Shown piece by piece: positions 20,048-30,720 of a stretch of DNA of 64,000 bases. Under the pieces are notes generated by a model. The model was not told where the DNA came from, did no database searches, and saw only the letters and a list, made by a program, of their open reading frames with translations. This DNA comes from Leishmania martiniquensis (taxonomy: Eukaryota > Euglenozoa > Kinetoplastea > Trypanosomatida > Trypanosomatidae): the NCBI RefSeq assembly GCF_017916325.1, contig NC_090169.1:1535001-1599000 (forward strand), given 5' to 3'. The translations under genes and the position numbers were made by a program. The stretch's first letter is position 1. Each line of letters starts with the position of its first letter.

Positions 20048-23000
20048 ATGGCAGAGGCGCTAGCCCCCAACGAGGTGGGCGGCATATCCGTCACAAAGCT
20101 CTTCAGCACCGACAGCACTGCTGCGTTGAGCCAGCAGCTTAGCTCTATCTTTGCGAATCTGATTAGCACGCCAAAAGACCGACGGCAACGCACCGCCGAG
20201 TGCCTCAGCGCCTTGACGGATACCCTCTTCCTGCATCAAAATGAACTGGGAGCGAATGAGTCGCTGCAGGAGCACGTCATGCGCCTCATCGACAGCGCCT
20301 TCTGTACCTCCGTGGACAAGGGGTGCAGCTCTTTCCGCGTTGTCTTTGACATCAAGTGGAAAGATCAGCATGAAAAGAGGAATCGCTGCTTTGTGTTGCT
20401 GCTGAATCGCGCATTCAAGTGCACCACACCGGAGGAGTGTCTAAAGGTGATTCAGTGCCTCGGTGAGGTGCTCGAGGACAACATTCGAACGACGATAGAT
20501 CTTCTGTCAGATCACGTGGAGCCTCTCCTCAGGGACCTATTTGCGGCTGACGTGCGCCGCCGCACCGTGGCCTGTGAGGTGCTCACCAAGATCGTGTCGA
20601 CCGCCACCTTCATTATTAAGCGGAACCCCACACTGCTAGAGCTTCTCACCACATCCTGTGCGCCGCTGGTGACACTGAAGGATGCGCTAGAAACTCCAAA
20701 CCTGTGGCACCGCACAGCGCTCATTCGCCTTACCTCTGCGCTCGTGGAGAACTGTTACGAGGTAACATTGGCGGTCGCCAAAGACGTGGCCGAGCTGGTG
20801 TTCCGCTACATGTGTGCCGCGTCGGACGAGTCGCAGTTAGCCGGCGTCCTCTCTGCTCTGAATCACGTTGCCGTGACGCCAGCCTTTGTGTCGGCTCCGC
20901 GGAACTTGCCGCAGCTGGTGTACTTTCTCTGCGAGACGGACTGGTCCGTCTACTCGGTCGCCACGCGCGTGGCTGCTGTTACGGCCGTGAGCAAAGTGGC
21001 CCTGAATCTTTGTGAAGAAGAGGAGGAGTGTTGCGAAGCGCTGAGGGCGCGCTCGCTGGCGTTTATTTCTTCCGACGACTCTGTGGAAGTGGTGACGGAA
21101 GGGCTCGAGCTATTGAAGGCGACGTTGATGTCAGAAAGGGAGCCGCGCGCATGCGACGCCGTTGTGCAAGGAATTTGCTCGTCCATTCAGCGGCTTCCCC
21201 ACATGCCTGTCATCTACGAGGTGCTGGAGCTCATTCGCGAGCGCTACGGCGAGGCCCACGTGAAGCCGATCTACTCCCTCTTAGAAAACTACTTGGAAAC
21301 AGAGCAGGAGCTGCTGAACTTTGGAAAAGTGAACGCGCTGCTGCGCTTTGCCGGGTCTCGAATGCGCTTTGACGACCCTAGGCTTCTGCAGCTGCGAATC
21401 AACGTATGTGCAAGGCGCCCGGTTCCGGAGATACTGCACTCGCTACCGCTGCTCACAACGTTACAGCGGACGGAGCAGCTGAACGAAGTCTTGGAGATCC
21501 TCTCGCACGACGACCGAAATGTGAGGCGCGTGGCTGTCTCTACAGCACTAGAGCTGTGCGAAATTGTTATGGAGCGCGACAGGTTTCAACTGTACTCGGC
21601 AAATGGCAGCGCGCCAGTAATGCAGCGCCTAGATAGTGCGGTGAGCAACGCGGTGGAGCGCGTGCTCGACGTCGCCGTGGCAGACCGCGACCCTGAGATT
21701 CGGCTAACGGCGTTGCAGCGCTTCACCAGGCCCTTTTTCCCGTACCTGTGCCTTCCGGACAACCTCGACGCCATCTCTATGGCGCGCAACGACAGCGACA
21801 AGGCGACAGGAGACCAGGCGCTGGTGTTGCTGTGCCAGCTGCTCCCGTATCACCCAGCAATAGTTAAGCCGCAACTGCAGCGCGCGCAAGAATATATGCT
21901 GCATGACGTCGCCACCATGGACGCTTCCGTGTCCTTCGCGGTGTCCAAAGCGGGCCTGCTGAAGATGTGTGTGGACCACGGTGCTCTCCTCATTCAAGGG
22001 AGTACAGTCGAGATGATTGTGCTGCAGCGCCTCGAGGCGCAGCCGTTCATCTCGAGATTACTCTCCATCGCACTGCTCCAGCTCATTCGCTCCATCCTGG
22101 AGCGGACAGCTCCGCATCATCACTACGACTTCCATTCGTTCCTGCGGCCGCTTCTGCACATCGTCAGCGGCGGCGATTCCTGCACGCGCCGACGCGAGGC
22201 GCTGGAGACGCTGACAGCTTTCATGAGTCGCATCACAAAAGCGGATATCTCAGGACTGAGCGATGTGTACCGGGCAGTGGCCCGCATCATCCGCAGCGAG
22301 ACGGAGGAAGAGGAGTCTGTGACAATTGCTGCCATGAAGGTGCTTAGCTCCATCGGTGCCGTGACACCGCTAAAGATGCGCCATGTATTCCGCAAGGTGG
22401 GCTCTGACGAGATCGAAGAGGAGGAAGAGGTGATAACGACAGCGTTGGCTCACGGTAAGCCGCGGCTGCGCATTTCCACGGACATGCCAGAGCGCTACCC
22501 TTCTGTGGTGCTGTACTACTTGGTTCGCTCACTGCAACTGGCGTTGGATCCGAAGCAGCAGGTGGACACGTTGACAGCCGTGCGCTCCATGCTGCAAGAT
22601 GTGGAGGGGAAAGTGAAGGTTAGCTTACTCACGCAGCTACTTCCGCAGCTGCAGACGTGGCTGCGCGATTCAGAGCGTGCGTTTCTGTACGAGAGGGTGC
22701 TGGCTCTCATGAACGACCTCGCCATCTTGCTTTGCCAGTTTAAGGATACAGTAGCGCCATCCGTCGGCTACGACTTGCTGCGTTCAGTGCAAGCATTTTG
22801 CCTTCTTCCGCATGCGAGTCAGAAGCCGTTTAGCGCATACGTGGTGCAGCTACTCGATAGCCTGGCAAAAGGGATTCCGCCGCAGGAGATGCGCGACAAC
22901 AGATGGGCTGTCGAGTTCATTCATCAGCGGCTCTCGCAGAACAAAAACGACCTTGACTTGGTGCACCGCGTTGTCAAGTCGCTGGAGTCCTTCATAGCGG

Positions 23001-26000
23001 TGATGCACGAGAAGGAGCTGCAGATGATTCTGCCTCACGTGCTGCATTGCATCGAGCCGGCGAAGGCGTCGCCAAGCGGCAAAATCACCAAATTAAAAGC
23101 AATCAACGACGCGTGCTTTGACTTCTTGAACTTTATCATGGCGAAGCAGCTCACCCTCGTGAAGCACTGCTGTGCACAGATTGTGCACACCATCATGTGG
23201 TACATTGAGCTGGCTGACAACAAGGAGGAAATGGACGTCGGCCTAAACACCTTAGCGACGTTGGTGGATACGGTCAAGACGCCGGCCAAGCGCTTTATCA
23301 TGCCTATCGAACGCGTGGCGGTGCGCAACGGCTTTCCGCCAGAGTATTTCATTAACCTCGTTCAGAGCGCCGCTGGTGGTGCCAAGGCCCGCATAAAGAC
23401 GTCAAGCATCACAGATCTCAACCCGGACCGCCCCATCACGGTAGTGTCCCACCTGCCGGGCCTGTCGCCGGCCGAGTTTGAGCACGAGTTGCGTAACACA
23501 CCCCGCTCGCAAAACGTCCACATCGACGTGCTCGACGTCCGCCACCACCATGGCCAGACGATGATCGACTTCCGTTTTCACCCCGGCACGGACACGGCTG
23601 CGTGCTGTAACCTTTTCAGCCGCAAAGCCAAAGACAACAAGTCCTCCATGCGACGTAATTTGGGTATTCTACGCGTGGAGCAGGCGGAGGAGAGCCCGCG
23701 CCCGGTTGGGGCGGAGGTCATTCAGGCACTGGCGAACTTGCCCGTGGCGAAGACAAAGAAGCGCGAACAATCGTGGGTGTTGTGGCTCCACAACGCCACC
23801 GTGACACTTCTGCGCAACTCGCCTTATGCCGTGCTGCGCGACACGTGCGCCGTCGCGGACCGCAACACGGAGCTCGCCAAAGATCTGTTTCCCTTTGCCG
23901 TGGCGGCCGTGTGCGGGCACCTCGACACGCCGCTGCGAACTCAGCTCATGAACATTTTTGATCGCGCGCTCGCCGCGGCACCCGCCGACGTCAAGCAGGG
24001 GCTCTTCTGCTTCGCCGAGTTCATGGAGGGCGAGCGTGACGAGGAACGCGCAAAGCTTGTGAAAGCGATGCGGGAGAGCGTGTTCTGCGTCGATCGGGAG
24101 TCAGCCGCTCAAAAGTTCGGCATCAACTACGACCAGGACGCAGAGCAAGGCGTCGTTGTGACGAAGCTGGCGCCGAACGGCCTTGGTGCCCGCGCCGGCA
24201 TCCCGATCGGGGCGAAGCTGATCTCCATCAATGGTATCCCAGTGCGTGCTGTCAGCGAGATCCGCGGCATCCTAGAGGGAGTAACGCACATCGAGCTTTT
24301 GCTGGCGTACGAGGTGGAGGAGAAGACGAAGGCAGAAGCAAAGCCGCTCATGAGCTTGGAAGTCCTGGCGTCGGTCGCCTTTAGTGGGGAGATGCACTCG
24401 AAGGCCATCTACTTCAACGAAGTGCTCTTCGAAAGCCTTTCCAGCAAGGTGGGCAAGGTGGAGGACCGCAAGGACAGTCAGATGCGCCGCGTCATGACGA
24501 TTGCCGAGGATCTCATTCAGTACTATCGGCACTTGAACATGACGATGACAGCCAACGGACTACTGAAAACGCTGACGCGCAAATTTTCCGATGAAATCTT
24601 CGCGCCGGAGCAATTCGGCTTCGAGGAGATCGCGTCGTTGGAGCAGCTAAATTGGTGGAGCGAGGCACTGCGGCGGTACGAGGCCCGCATGGCCAGCTAT
24701 GGCACCCGCTACCTTGAGGTGGCGTCGCTTGTGGGGGTGCTGCGATGTGAGCAGGCGTTGGGGCACTCGAACCGTGTTCAAGAGCTCACCGAGGAGTACT
24801 GGGATCAGCTGCCGGCCGATGCGAAGCGCGAGGTGGCGCCTTTCCGCGCTAAGGCAGCGTTCTGCCTCGGCGCCTGGGACACGTTTGATCGACTGGCAGC
24901 GGACACGCGCATGCAGGGCTGCTTCGGGGTCGTCGAGCGCTGCGCCGCCTTGTTTCGAGCGGAGCACTATGACGATCTCTTGCGGTACACCAACAAGGTG
25001 CGTGAGTCGATGCTCGAGTCCTTCGCCGACTCGCTGAACGAGAGCTACAACCGCGCGTACGAAGGCATGACGCGTCTGCAGCACCTGCGTCACTTTGAAG
25101 AGCTCGTCTCGTTCACCACCGCTTGCGAGGAGCGGCAAGCCCTACTGAAGCGTGTGTGGCATCGCCGGCTGGTACAGATGTCCTCCCGGCCGGACGACCT
25201 CATGACGCTGCTCTCCATCAACTCCCTTGTGCTGGAGCCGGAGGATGACTTGGACTCGCATGTGTATGTCATCCGGGCGCTGTGCAAATCGCAGTGGTTT
25301 TCGCACGCCGAGCACCTGCTGCAACGGCTGCTGCGTGGGGACGCCTCGCTCGAGGTCCTATGCGAGTGCGACCCGGAGCTGATCCACACCTATATCAAGT
25401 ACGTCTACCTTGCCAAAGACAAGAAAGGGGCTTACTTCGAGCTGAAGAATATCCTGTCCGCCGTCGAGGTCGACGCCGACGACCCGCGCGCCGAGATGTG
25501 GGGGCAGTGCTGGCTGCTTCTTGGGGAGTGGACCATGTATCTTTTCCCGGAATGCGGCGAGGAGGCCATCAAGGAGCTGATGTGTGCGACGGAGCTGGGT
25601 CCCAACAGCGCCGCCGCCTTTCACTCGCTCGGCATCCTCCACTGCGACCTCGCCCGCGACCCGAGCACGCAGGGCGAAGTGCAGAACAATCACCTTATTT
25701 GCTGCATCAACTCCCTTTTCAAGTCTATTCAGCTCTGCAACGACGTGCCGGGCAGCCTCGTAATGCAGGATGTGCTGCGCATCCTCTCGCTGTGGTTTGC
25801 CCACAGCGGTATGCGGGAAATCAACGAGGCGGTGCACCACGGCGTGCAGGTCGTGGCCGACCATGTGTGGCTGAACGTCGTGCCACAACTGATTGCGCGC
25901 ATCGGAATCGAGGCCCGCTACGCCCGCGCCATCCTGACAGACCTGCTTATACGCGTAGGGTCGCAGTACTCGCACGCCCTCATCTACCCTCTCACGGTGG

Positions 26001-27934
26001 CCGAGAAGTCTCCCGACATGGTGCGGCGGCACATGGCAGAGCGCGTCATCATGGGTATGCGCAACATCCCAGAGAACGACCGCATTGTCGAGGAGGCGTC
26101 CCTGGTGAGCAACGAGATGGTACGCATTGCCATTTTGTGGACCGAGAAGTGGCATGCCGCGATTCAGCAGGCGGCCTACAGGCCCAACAGCGCGGCTACG
26201 ATCTTCTCTATGCTGAAGCCTCTGTACGACGAACTTGATCGCGCCGCTACCCCAAATGAGCTCAGCTTCGAGCGCACGTTTGGGCATACGTTGCGCCGCG
26301 CCAAGGCCGCGTTGGAAGAGGCGAAGACCGACGAGGCGTGGGGGTTCCTACGCCAGGTGTACGCTCAGCTGCGTCGCGGGGTGCTAGAGCGGCGGCTGTA
26401 CATGAGCGATGTCTCACCGACGCTGGATGGTATTCGCGACAGCATTGTAGCCGTGCCCGGCACCTTCGAGCATGACAAACCCCTCATCACGATTCGGAAG
26501 TTTCACAGCAGGGTATACGTGATGCCGTCGAAGCAGAAGCCGCGCCGCATCGGCCTCGACGCGTCTGATGGGGCAAAGTACCGCTTCTTACTGAAGGGCC
26601 ACGAGGACATGCGGCAGGATGAGCGCGTCATGCAGTTCATTCGCCTCATCGACACCATTTTTCAGTCCGATAACGCGGCGAGCGCGATCGGGCTCAGCAT
26701 CCCGCAGTACGCCGTCATTCCCCTCACGGACAACGTGGGCGTCGTCGGGTGGGTGGAAAACACCGAGACGATCTACAAGATGCTGGAGACATACCGGCAG
26801 GCACATGAGGTATCCATATACGAAGAGGTTAACCTCATCATGAAAAAGGGTGGTCTGAATACGATCGAGGAATACCACCGGCTCCCAAAGCAGCAGCGGA
26901 AGTGGCTGCTGAACTATGCGATGGAGAACACCCCCAAAAACGAGCTGCGCCACATCTTCTGGGACCACAACGACACGTGTGAGCAGTGGCTGAGCTACCG
27001 TCAGACCTACGGCCAGACGTTGGCAGCGATGTCGATGGTCGGCTATGTGCTTGGCCTTGGCGACCGTCATCTCAACAACCTCATGTTGCAGGGCAACGGA
27101 ACGGTGGTGCACATCGACTTTGGCGACTGCTTTGAGGTGGCCATGCATCGCGCTCTCTATGCCGAGGCCGTTCCGTTTCGTCTCACACGTCTGCTGGTGT
27201 GCGCTCTTGGTATCACGGGTGTGGATGGTGCGTACCGCATGACGTGCGAGTTGGCCATGAAAAACCTGCACCGCCACAGCGAGAACCTCTTGTCTATCCT
27301 TGAGGCCTTCATCTACGATCCTCTCATCAACTGGCGACTCAACACCGTCAACGAAATCACGGAGAAGTCAGGCTCCAAGTCGGCGCAGCAGGAGAGCAAC
27401 AACGGCGCTCCCGCGGTGCCCGCAGGCGAGACTGCCGCGGCAGCACGCTTGGGGGTCGATGGAGCCTCAGAGGCGGAGGCGAAACCCGTTGCCATGCAGC
27501 TGTCAAAGTCAGTATCGAAGCCGGTGCCGCACTCCGCCTTGCCAGGGGAGAGCCAAATGTTCGAGAATGGGGAGGAGACGCGCAACCAGCAGGGCGACTT
27601 GGCCCTCGCACGTGTGCAGGCAAAGCTCACCGGTCAGGATTTTGGTGTGGCGAACAACTCCTTCTCCATGATGCGCTCCTCACGCCGCCTGGAGGCGGGC
27701 GGCTCTCAGCATCAGGAATCGTCCTGGGGCTCGAACAGTCTGGCTGCCTTCACAGACTCGCCCAAAGACTCCTTCACTGCGCCGCTCCTCACCACCTACC
27801 TTTCCCTTCGTGTTCTTAATGGGGGCGCAGAAAGCCTCGACGTGCCGCACCAGGTAGATCGCCTGATTCAAGAGGCGACGAGCCTCGACAACTTGTCGGA
27901 CGCGTTTCTCACTGGCTGGGCACCGTTCTGGTAA
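20048..27934 (+). CDS. TOR3: TOR3-like PIKK kinase with internal PDZ domain
   Basis: A 2628-residue phosphatidylinositol 3-kinase-related protein kinase. In order: helical HEAT-type repeats (about 1-1300); a PDZ domain (about 1345-1422, with GVVVTKLAPNGLGARAGI and GAKLISINGIPV); FAT-type helical repeats (about 1440-2020); an FRB-like segment (about 2026-2114, ILWTEKWHAAIQQAA); the kinase domain (about 2150-2430) with FLLKGHEDMRQDERVMQF, catalytic GDRHLNNLML near Asp2338 and HIDFGD near 2356; a low-complexity insert (about 2435-2585); and a FATC tail (LDVPHQVDRLIQEATSLDNL...GWAPFW). The PDZ domain matches Leishmania TOR3 / T. brucei TOR-like 1, reported to be needed for acidocalcisome formation and, in L. 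major, for virulence. Ala2043 occupies the position of human Ser2035, predicting poor rapamycin-FKBP binding. Confidence 0.92.
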   Translation: MAEALAPNEVGGISVTKLFSTDSTAALSQQLSSIFANLISTPKDRRQRTAECLSALTDTLFLHQNELGANESLQEHVMRLIDSAFCTSVDKGCSSFRVVFDIKWKDQHEKRNRCFVLLLNRAFKCTTPEECLKVIQCLGEVLEDNIRTTIDLLSDHVEPLLRDLFAADVRRRTVACEVLTKIVSTATFIIKRNPTLLELLTTSCAPLVTLKDALETPNLWHRTALIRLTSALVENCYEVTLAVAKDVAELVFRYMCAASDESQLAGVLSALNHVAVTPAFVSAPRNLPQLVYFLCETDWSVYSVATRVAAVTAVSKVALNLCEEEEECCEALRARSLAFISSDDSVEVVTEGLELLKATLMSEREPRACDAVVQGICSSIQRLPHMPVIYEVLELIRERYGEAHVKPIYSLLENYLETEQELLNFGKVNALLRFAGSRMRFDDPRLLQLRINVCARRPVPEILHSLPLLTTLQRTEQLNEVLEILSHDDRNVRRVAVSTALELCEIVMERDRFQLYSANGSAPVMQRLDSAVSNAVERVLDVAVADRDPEIRLTALQRFTRPFFPYLCLPDNLDAISMARNDSDKATGDQALVLLCQLLPYHPAIVKPQLQRAQEYMLHDVATMDASVSFAVSKAGLLKMCVDHGALLIQGSTVEMIVLQRLEAQPFISRLLSIALLQLIRSILERTAPHHHYDFHSFLRPLLHIVSGGDSCTRRREALETLTAFMSRITKADISGLSDVYRAVARIIRSETEEEESVTIAAMKVLSSIGAVTPLKMRHVFRKVGSDEIEEEEEVITTALAHGKPRLRISTDMPERYPSVVLYYLVRSLQLALDPKQQVDTLTAVRSMLQDVEGKVKVSLLTQLLPQLQTWLRDSERAFLYERVLALMNDLAILLCQFKDTVAPSVGYDLLRSVQAFCLLPHASQKPFSAYVVQLLDSLAKGIPPQEMRDNRWAVEFIHQRLSQNKNDLDLVHRVVKSLESFIAVMHEKELQMILPHVLHCIEPAKASPSGKITKLKAINDACFDFLNFIMAKQLTLVKHCCAQIVHTIMWYIELADNKEEMDVGLNTLATLVDTVKTPAKRFIMPIERVAVRNGFPPEYFINLVQSAAGGAKARIKTSSITDLNPDRPITVVSHLPGLSPAEFEHELRNTPRSQNVHIDVLDVRHHHGQTMIDFRFHPGTDTAACCNLFSRKAKDNKSSMRRNLGILRVEQAEESPRPVGAEVIQALANLPVAKTKKREQSWVLWLHNATVTLLRNSPYAVLRDTCAVADRNTELAKDLFPFAVAAVCGHLDTPLRTQLMNIFDRALAAAPADVKQGLFCFAEFMEGERDEERAKLVKAMRESVFCVDRESAAQKFGINYDQDAEQGVVVTKLAPNGLGARAGIPIGAKLISINGIPVRAVSEIRGILEGVTHIELLLAYEVEEKTKAEAKPLMSLEVLASVAFSGEMHSKAIYFNEVLFESLSSKVGKVEDRKDSQMRRVMTIAEDLIQYYRHLNMTMTANGLLKTLTRKFSDEIFAPEQFGFEEIASLEQLNWWSEALRRYEARMASYGTRYLEVASLVGVLRCEQALGHSNRVQELTEEYWDQLPADAKREVAPFRAKAAFCLGAWDTFDRLAADTRMQGCFGVVERCAALFRAEHYDDLLRYTNKVRESMLESFADSLNESYNRAYEGMTRLQHLRHFEELVSFTTACEERQALLKRVWHRRLVQMSSRPDDLMTLLSINSLVLEPEDDLDSHVYVIRALCKSQWFSHAEHLLQRLLRGDASLEVLCECDPELIHTYIKYVYLAKDKKGAYFELKNILSAVEVDADDPRAEMWGQCWLLLGEWTMYLFPECGEEAIKELMCATELGPNSAAAFHSLGILHCDLARDPSTQGEVQNNHLICCINSLFKSIQLCNDVPGSLVMQDVLRILSLWFAHSGMREINEAVHHGVQVVADHVWLNVVPQLIARIGIEARYARAILTDLLIRVGSQYSHALIYPLTVAEKSPDMVRRHMAERVIMGMRNIPENDRIVEEASLVSNEMVRIAILWTEKWHAAIQQAAYRPNSAATIFSMLKPLYDELDRAATPNELSFERTFGHTLRRAKAALEEAKTDEAWGFLRQVYAQLRRGVLERRLYMSDVSPTLDGIRDSIVAVPGTFEHDKPLITIRKFHSRVYVMPSKQKPRRIGLDASDGAKYRFLLKGHEDMRQDERVMQFIRLIDTIFQSDNAASAIGLSIPQYAVIPLTDNVGVVGWVENTETIYKMLETYRQAHEVSIYEEVNLIMKKGGLNTIEEYHRLPKQQRKWLLNYAMENTPKNELRHIFWDHNDTCEQWLSYRQTYGQTLAAMSMVGYVLGLGDRHLNNLMLQGNGTVVHIDFGDCFEVAMHRALYAEAVPFRLTRLLVCALGITGVDGAYRMTCELAMKNLHRHSENLLSILEAFIYDPLINWRLNTVNEITEKSGSKSAQQESNNGAPAVPAGETAAAARLGVDGASEAEAKPVAMQLSKSVSKPVPHSALPGESQMFENGEETRNQQGDLALARVQAKLTGQDFGVANNSFSMMRSSRRLEAGGSQHQESSWGSNSLAAFTDSPKDSFTAPLLTTYLSLRVLNGGAESLDVPHQVDRLIQEATSLDNLSDAFLTGWAPFW

Positions 27935-29479
27935 AGGACATGCCGCGGACATCCGCTTCTCAACAGCCTGGCGAATCCAACGCAGACGCGTCGTGGATAC
28001 ACCCGCGTGTCGCGCAGAAAGGGATGTGACGCAGTGGCGCACCGCTCTCATGTGTTTCGTTTATGGGCTGCAGCCTCAGGCGCCAATCAGCGCGATCATG
28101 GGCCGCTTTGGTTTTGTTGCGCTCTTTTTTTTCTTCTTCCTCCCGTCACCGTCGCCGCGGTGATGATGTAGCCGCTGATGCTCCTCGGCACCCTTCGTTT
28201 TCGTTTTGCTGTCCTTTGGCTTTCCGCTCGGCGACATCGGAAGTGCATGCGAAACGTATGACACTCTGTTGATAATCTCTGTTGTGTCTTATGTTTGCTC
28301 AACTCACGTATTCTTCTCTTTGCGCTCCCTATTCATATGTGTTTGTGTGTGAGGCTGTGCGTGTCTGCGTGCGCATGTGTGCCCGTTCCATTGATGTCTG
28401 AGCTTCCAGTGAAGCGCGTAGGAGGGCTCCAAGAAATGTGCCTCCATCCCCTCCTTCGGTGCTGGGGTGGGGGCTTGCTCGACGACGGCGTTATCCTTAA
28501 CAGCGCCCCGCTGCGTGCGGTGGTTCTCCATTCCGCAATGTGAAAGGTTGCGATAGAATAGAGCCGTAGGGCCACCCCCCTCCCCTTCGCCTGCTCGCCA
28601 TGCAAACTGAGCACGTGCTGAGGGGTTGGTATTCGTCTCCTTGTGGGCTCTTTCTTCTTGCACTGGCGCATAAGCAGATGAGAAGGTAATGGAGGCCGCA
28701 CAGAGGCAGTCGCGTAACGCCACTGTGCGTACGTCCTTTCAACTTGCTCCTCAGTGGCGCCGCCCTCCGTGTGGGCAACGCTGTGCTTCCCACCCCCTCC
28801 CCCGACTGAACGCACACCTTCGCATGCCAAGCCACCCTCCCTTGGTGGCCTTTAGCGCCACTTCGACGCTCATTCCTGAACTAGGCCGCCCTGTCATAGT
28901 CTTTGCGCAGCGCATCCGTGCGTTCCAGCATCAAAAATACGTCTCCTCCCTTCTCTCTCTCCTTTCGCCTCCTCATCTGACTCTCTGTGCTCCTCGTGCT
29001 TCATCATGCTGTTCACGGGGCCATAAATGCACAAACATGCATGGCTTTCACGTATGTTGGCTGAATCCGAAACGGAAGGCGGTACCCCTCCCCCTCCCTC
29101 TGCTCCTAATGGTACATGCGAGCGTGGCCCTACTTCCTCGGCAACCCGACGAAACACATTGTACCAGTGTCAGTTCTGTTGTCCATGCGTGTGTACGTCC
29201 CTGCATCTGCCTCCATCCCTCCTTTACCTTTCCCATCGCGTACGCCGTCCCCCCACTCTCCCCTCCCTGCATTGCCGGCGCGTCTCCTCTTATTTTTCTT
29301 TTTGTGACCGCCCTCTCTGGCCGTGCAGTTGCCGCCTCACCCTTTAACAGAAGCCGCCGAAGACAGCGGCAGTGCCTCCTGAGGACGGCAAATGTCCTCA
29401 CTGCGTGCTGCAGCGTCTGGGGGACACCAAGTGTGGGGCAAGCTGCTCAGCACCCCCGGTGAATAGAGAGTGCGCTTGC

Positions 29480-30720
29480 AGGACAACCGGATAACGCAAC
29501 AGAGGCTTTAGTGTGTTCGGTGCACACACGAGCTGGGGGGTGTGCGGTTCGAATGGCAAAGCGCGGCATGGTAGCCCTGCAACAGTGCAGTCGACATGGG
29601 GCGTGGGCAACCTGCGTAGTGTGGGCGCGGTACTCAGTACCTCCGAAGACTCTGCAGCTTCTTCACGGCACCACGCTCGCGGAGGGCCGGCAGGAATGTG
29701 GAAGGCGTGCGCCACTACGCGCCACAGTCTTACTGACCGCCACATCGAGCAGTTTCTTGGCGTCATCACGGTGCTGGCAGAGGTTTTGTGCCTCGTTGGA
29801 GCCTTTCACTGCGTCGACGGCGATCAGCTGCGCTATGGAAGATCTGCTACGCAATCGGATAGCGGGCGACAGCCTGCCGCTTGTCGATGCGGCGGCGGCG
29901 CGTATAAAAGACGCGGAAGACGACGCGCTCCCCGAAGGTCAAGTAAAAGATGCTGAGGGTGGTGAATCCCTTCGGAAATGTGAAAGATGCGAGGCTGTCT
30001 GTGTTCACTAATGGGCCACCTGTGTGGTTGCTTTGAAGGCGGCAGCGATGCCATGCAGGCCATCGTGGAGGAGGTCAGCCGCTCGCTCCTACTCTCCCGA
30101 CTTGGCAAGGGACAGCAGCCGGAACATTCTTTTCCGTGCGTGTCGGCAAGTGCCACGGCATGGGAACACCTGCTGCCGTTCTTGAGGCGGTGCCAGCGAA
30201 AGGAGGCGTGCGCGGGCTTTTCGGGCTGTGTAACAGCGGCCTCAGTGCTCGTTTTCTTAAGCGCACAATGGACTCTCAAGGCCTGTCGGCATTCAGTTAT
30301 CTGAGAGTACCCTCAGACACCTTGGGCTCTCTACTATGCGCAAGGTAGGTGCTGGCGGAGGCTCGTGAAGTGGCGACGAGTTCCTTCGCCGCTTTTCCTT
30401 TAAAGGCGCAGGGCAGGCTGTGGGTCTCTTCAGCGCCGGAGAGCCGCTCTTGCCGACTGAATTCCTTTGGGAATAGGCAACAGGGCGTATTGCACCTGCA
30501 ATATATCTTTTCACGCCACCACCGTGCGTATGACGGCACAGCCACTGGGCAGCTCTCATCGAACAGCAGGCCCTCTCTCTTTCTGCGCAGGTGGCGGAGC
30601 CGAGGCGGACCGCTTTGCAGGCTTCGAACCAAAGAAGAGGGGAGAAGCGACCTTTGGCTTCTGCGGCGTCGCTCACGTGAGCCGTGGTGCGGGTGTGAGT
30701 GCGATCATCGCGACGCAAGA
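29480..30720 (+). pseudogene. Possible decayed coding region
   Basis: Unlike its surroundings, this stretch lacks long pyrimidine runs, and the + strand yields ordinary-looking protein segments that jump between frames. Examples are LTDRHIEQFLGVITVLAEVL (near 29735-29795), MEDLLRNRIAGDSLPLVDAA (from 29835), FEGGSDAMQAIVEEVSRSLL (near 30030-30090) and PAKGGVRGLFGLCNSGL (near 30190-30240). Stops interrupt each frame. I recognise no family. Alternatives are ordinary UTR with unusual composition, or remains of an ingi-related retroelement; no reverse-transcriptase motif was found. Confidence 0.22.

Noticed and set aside
25358..26287. 309-codon antisense frame inside TOR3
   Set aside because: A shadow frame of the TOR coding sequence caused by its GC-rich third positions; His/Arg/Val-rich with no motif.
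28689..29462. 257-codon ATG-initiated frame on the coding strand
   Set aside because: Its product is dominated by Pro, Ser, Cys, Leu and Arg from C/T-rich DNA, with no domain or motif. It lies in the 3' flank of TOR3.
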